The notes under the pieces were generated by a model. The model saw only the letters and a program-made list of their open reading frames with translations, ran no database searches and was not told where the DNA came from. The position numbers and the translations under genes are program-made. 64,000 nucleotides of DNA from Variovorax paradoxus NBRC 15149 (lineage in GTDB: Bacteria; Pseudomonadota; Gammaproteobacteria; Burkholderiales; Burkholderiaceae_C): contig NZ_BCUT01000008.1 of the NCBI RefSeq assembly GCF_001591365.1, positions 124,001-188,000 on the forward strand, given 5' to 3'. Numbering within the stretch: position 1 is the stretch's first letter; the number at the start of each line of letters is the position of its first letter. Of this stretch, positions 62,039 to 64,000 are shown piece by piece.

Positions 62039-63349
62039 TTACGCGCCCGGCGTCGGACGCGTTCCCGTTTTGCCGGGCACGACGGCCAGGTCGACCGAAC
62101 CATCGGCGAGCCGCGCGACCACGGCATCGCCAGGGCTCAGCTTCTTGGCGCTGACGATCGCGCGGCCGTCGGGATCGGTGAGCCAGGCATAGCCGCGCTG
62201 GAGCACCAGCGCAGGATCGAGCAGCCGCAGGCGCAGGGCGACGCGTTCCAGCCGCTCGCGCCGCTGCGCCATCGCGCGCTCGAGCCTGAGCGGAAAATCG
62301 GCAGCAATCGCGCGCGGCACCTGGGCCAGGCGCTCGGCCCTGGACAGCAGCGCATAGCGCAGCCGCTGCGAATGATGCGCGAGCCGCAGCTGCTGGCGCG
62401 CCACGAGCCCGGAGGGCCGGCCCAGGCGCGCTGCCGCCTGGTCGAGGCGCTGCCCCAGTACATCGAGGCGCGCACCCAGTGCGCTGTCGAGCCGTTCATC
62501 CAGCAGATCGATCGCACCGAGCCACATCGCCTGGGGCGCGCTGACGAGCTCCGCCGCGGCCGTGGGCGTGGGCGCGCGCAGGTCGGCGCAGAAGTCGGCG
62601 ATGGTGAAGTCGGTTTCGTGGCCGACGCCGCAGATCAGCGGAACCGGGCTTTGGACGATGGTGCGCGCCAGGGCTTCATCATTGAACGCCCAGAGATCCT
62701 CGATGGAGCCGCCGCCGCGCACCAGCAGGATCACGTCGACGGCCGGTTCCAGTGCGTACAGCGATTGCAGCGCGCGCACGAGTTCCGCCGGCGCGTTGGC
62801 GCCCTGCACCGCCGCCGGCGCCAGCACCACGGGAATGTGCGGCACGCGGCGCCGCAGCGCCGTGACCACGTCGTGCAGCGCCGCGGCGCCGAGCGAGGTG
62901 ACGAGGCCGACCGAGCGCGGCATGACCGGCAGCGCCCGCTTGCGCTCCGGATCGAAGAGCCCTTCGGCCTCGAGCCGCGCCTTGCGCTGCAGGAATTGCT
63001 CGAACAGCGCGCCCTGCCCGGCGCGCTGCAGGCTTTCGACCACCAGTTGCAGGTCGCCGCGCGGCTCGTACACCGCGAGCCGCCCGCGCACTTCGACCTG
63101 GTCGCCGTCGCGCGGCGAAAAATCGAGCAGGCCCGCTGCGCGCCGGAACATCGCGCAGCGCAGCTGGCCGGACGAATCCTTGAGCGCGAAGTAACAATGT
63201 CCGCTCGACGCGCGCGAGAAGCCGGAAATCTCGCCGCGCACCGCGACCGGGTTGAAGCGCGCATCGAGCGCGTCGGCCACCGCCCGGCACAGTGCGCCGA
63301 CGGCCCAGATCCGCGGGCCCGGCGTTGGATTCGAGTCACGCAGGTTCAC
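62039..63349 (-). CDS. xseA: Exodeoxyribonuclease VII large subunit
   Basis: Degrades single-stranded DNA together with XseB. 436 residues from GTG 63349: OB-fold start (about 1-100; ALDARFNPVAVRGEISGFSRASSGHCYFALKD), catalytic domain with VGLVTSLGAAALHDVVTALRRR and VDVILLVRGGGSIEDLWAFNDE, ICGVGHETDFTIADFCADLRAPTPTAAAEL, then a coiled-coil region and the C-terminal QRGYAWLTD. The frame stays open to 63433, but those residues (RGNPLWKSGRRPRGCP) are not family-like, so the GTG is chosen. Confidence 0.92.
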   Translation of the reverse strand: MNLRDSNPTPGPRIWAVGALCRAVADALDARFNPVAVRGEISGFSRASSGHCYFALKDSSGQLRCAMFRRAAGLLDFSPRDGDQVEVRGRLAVYEPRGDLQLVVESLQRAGQGALFEQFLQRKARLEAEGLFDPERKRALPVMPRSVGLVTSLGAAALHDVVTALRRRVPHIPVVLAPAAVQGANAPAELVRALQSLYALEPAVDVILLVRGGGSIEDLWAFNDEALARTIVQSPVPLICGVGHETDFTIADFCADLRAPTPTAAAELVSAPQAMWLGAIDLLDERLDSALGARLDVLGQRLDQAAARLGRPSGLVARQQLRLAHHSQRLRYALLSRAERLAQVPRAIAADFPLRLERAMAQRRERLERVALRLRLLDPALVLQRGYAWLTDPDGRAIVSAKKLSPGDAVVARLADGSVDLAVVPGKTGTRPTPGA

Positions 63350-63662
63350 AGGACACCCGCGCGGCCGGCGGCCACTCTTCCACAGTGGGTTGCCCCGCCT
63401 TGGTGCCGCGGTCCGGGCACGGAACAGGTGCACGGTTTGTCGTGCAAGCTGTTGATTTCATTGGAAAAAGAACTGCTCAAAATTCAATCGATCTAGCGGG
63501 AGGCCCGTCCCATGCGGGTCCGGACAACTTGCGCAGCGGGTTAATCACAAAGTTATCCACAGAATCTGTGCGTCTTCGCTGACATGCAAACAAGCCGCGT
63601 GGCGATGGTGGCCTCGGTGGATAATCGCCGCGCATTTGCAGTCTACGGGGCCGGAGGATTCC
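63350..63662. other. Gene-free region with DnaA-box-like sites between xseA and exbB
   Basis: 313 bases without a supported gene. Contains a perfect DnaA box TTATCCACA (63553-63561, plus strand), a one-mismatch box TTATCCACC on the minus strand (63624-63616), and the dyad CACAG-AAT-CTGTG (63558-63570). GATAAT at 63620-63625 is a likely -10 for the gene at 63663. Confidence 0.5.
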
Positions 63663-64000
63663 TTGTTTTCCATCATAGTTGCCGCGGGCTGGCCGATTTG
63701 GCCATTGCTCGCCTGTTCGATCATTGCGCTCGCCTTGGTTATCGAACGTTTCACAAGCCTCAAGACCGTGAGGGTCCTGCCGCCCAAGCTGCTCGACGAA
63801 GCCATCACCGTGTCGCACGGTTCCGTGCCGGGGCCCGACGTGGTGACCAAGCTCGAACGCAATTCGATGCTCGGCCAGGTGCTGGCCGCCGGCCTGCGGG
63901 CGCTCAACGCCAATCCGCGCTGCACCGAGGACGACCTGCGCGCCGCCATGGAGGCCTCGGGCCGCACCGTGGCGCACAAGCTGGAACGCTACCTGCCGGC
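63663..64000 (+). CDS. exbB: ExbB/TolQ/MotA-family proton channel protein, N-terminal part
   Basis: Partial at the window end; 112 residues visible. Start TTG 63663 with GGAGG 5 bases upstream. The text FSIIVAAGWPIWPLLACSII, ALALVIERFTSL is the first membrane helix of ExbB-type channels, then the cytoplasmic region VLPPKLLDEAITVSHGSV and DVVTKLERNSMLGQVLAAGL with the ARG-like LRAAMEASGRTVAHKLERYL. It energises TonB or Tol systems with ExbD. ExbB rather than TolQ is preferred, but the rest of the gene is needed. Confidence 0.8.
   Translation, partial: MFSIIVAAGWPIWPLLACSIIALALVIERFTSLKTVRVLPPKLLDEAITVSHGSVPGPDVVTKLERNSMLGQVLAAGLRALNANPRCTEDDLRAAMEASGRTVAHKLERYLP

Noticed and set aside
63350..63662. 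Chromosomal replication origin
   Set aside because: Only one perfect DnaA box and one near match, no AT-rich unwinding region and no dnaA/dnaN/gidA neighbours.

Overview
The window is GC-rich, gene-dense chromosomal DNA from a betaproteobacterium, most likely Burkholderiales, family Comamonadaceae, and probably a Variovorax-like organism. This placement rests on base composition, protein character and gene order (dapC-dapD-pilU-dapE-prmB; purD-hemF-nadD-rsfS-rlmH-maf-rng; clpS-clpA; an icd with small secreted proteins next to it). It is inference, since no marker such as 16S rRNA is present. I see no insertion sequence, CRISPR array or prophage.

Layout. 1-10 kb: amino-acid and envelope housekeeping (argA, a LysE exporter, the succinylase diaminopimelate genes dapC, dapD and dapE with a pilU ATPase between them, prmB, an ABC-F protein). 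10-11.6 kb: an S24/LexA-like repressor divergent from a two-gene mini-operon of unknown small proteins, then tRNA-Lys. 11.6-15.1 kb: tolB-pal-cpoB-tcdA. 15.3-23.9 kb: msbA, facing a tightly overlapped train purD-hemF-nadD-rsfS-rlmH-maf-rng, with yebC beside it.

24.0-37.4 kb is the most distinctive region. Two convergent operons carry a chorismatase (FkbO/Hyg5/XanB2 type), two methyltransferases, PlsC- and LpxL-type acyltransferases, a glycosyltransferase, a ketoreductase, a hotdog dehydratase, a polysaccharide deacetylase, an MMPL exporter, a LolA-like carrier, an acyl-AMP ligase fused to a FabZ-like dehydratase, a small membrane protein and an acyl carrier protein. This is the parts list of an aryl-polyene/xanthomonadin-like pigment pathway, but without any ketosynthase in the window. 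Where the operons meet lies a 464-bp gene-free stretch made of long palindromes.

37.5-41.3 kb: a HerA/YjgR-like ATPase, then a SigF-type ECF sigma factor with its NrsF-type (DUF1109) membrane anti-sigma factor, preceded by an exact GTAACC-N16-CGAA promoter, and two small divergent genes. 41.4-52.6 kb: a coherent nucleobase and nucleoside locus, comprising the URC uracil-degradation trio (URC1-like GTP cyclohydrolase II, URC4/DUF1688, uracil phosphoribosyltransferase), a BMP-type nucleoside ABC importer, a lipoprotein nucleoside phosphorylase-like enzyme and cytosine deaminase. Imported nucleosides or bases could be cleaved or deaminated to uracil, converted to UMP and opened by the URC route.

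52.6-64 kb: sbcB, a cardiolipin synthase, clpA and clpS, icd, two small secreted basic proteins, a DUF192 protein, sodB, xseA and the start of an exbB-like gene cut by the window edge. Several genes have a -10 box only 5-8 bases before the start codon and no Shine-Dalgarno, suggesting leaderless mRNAs.
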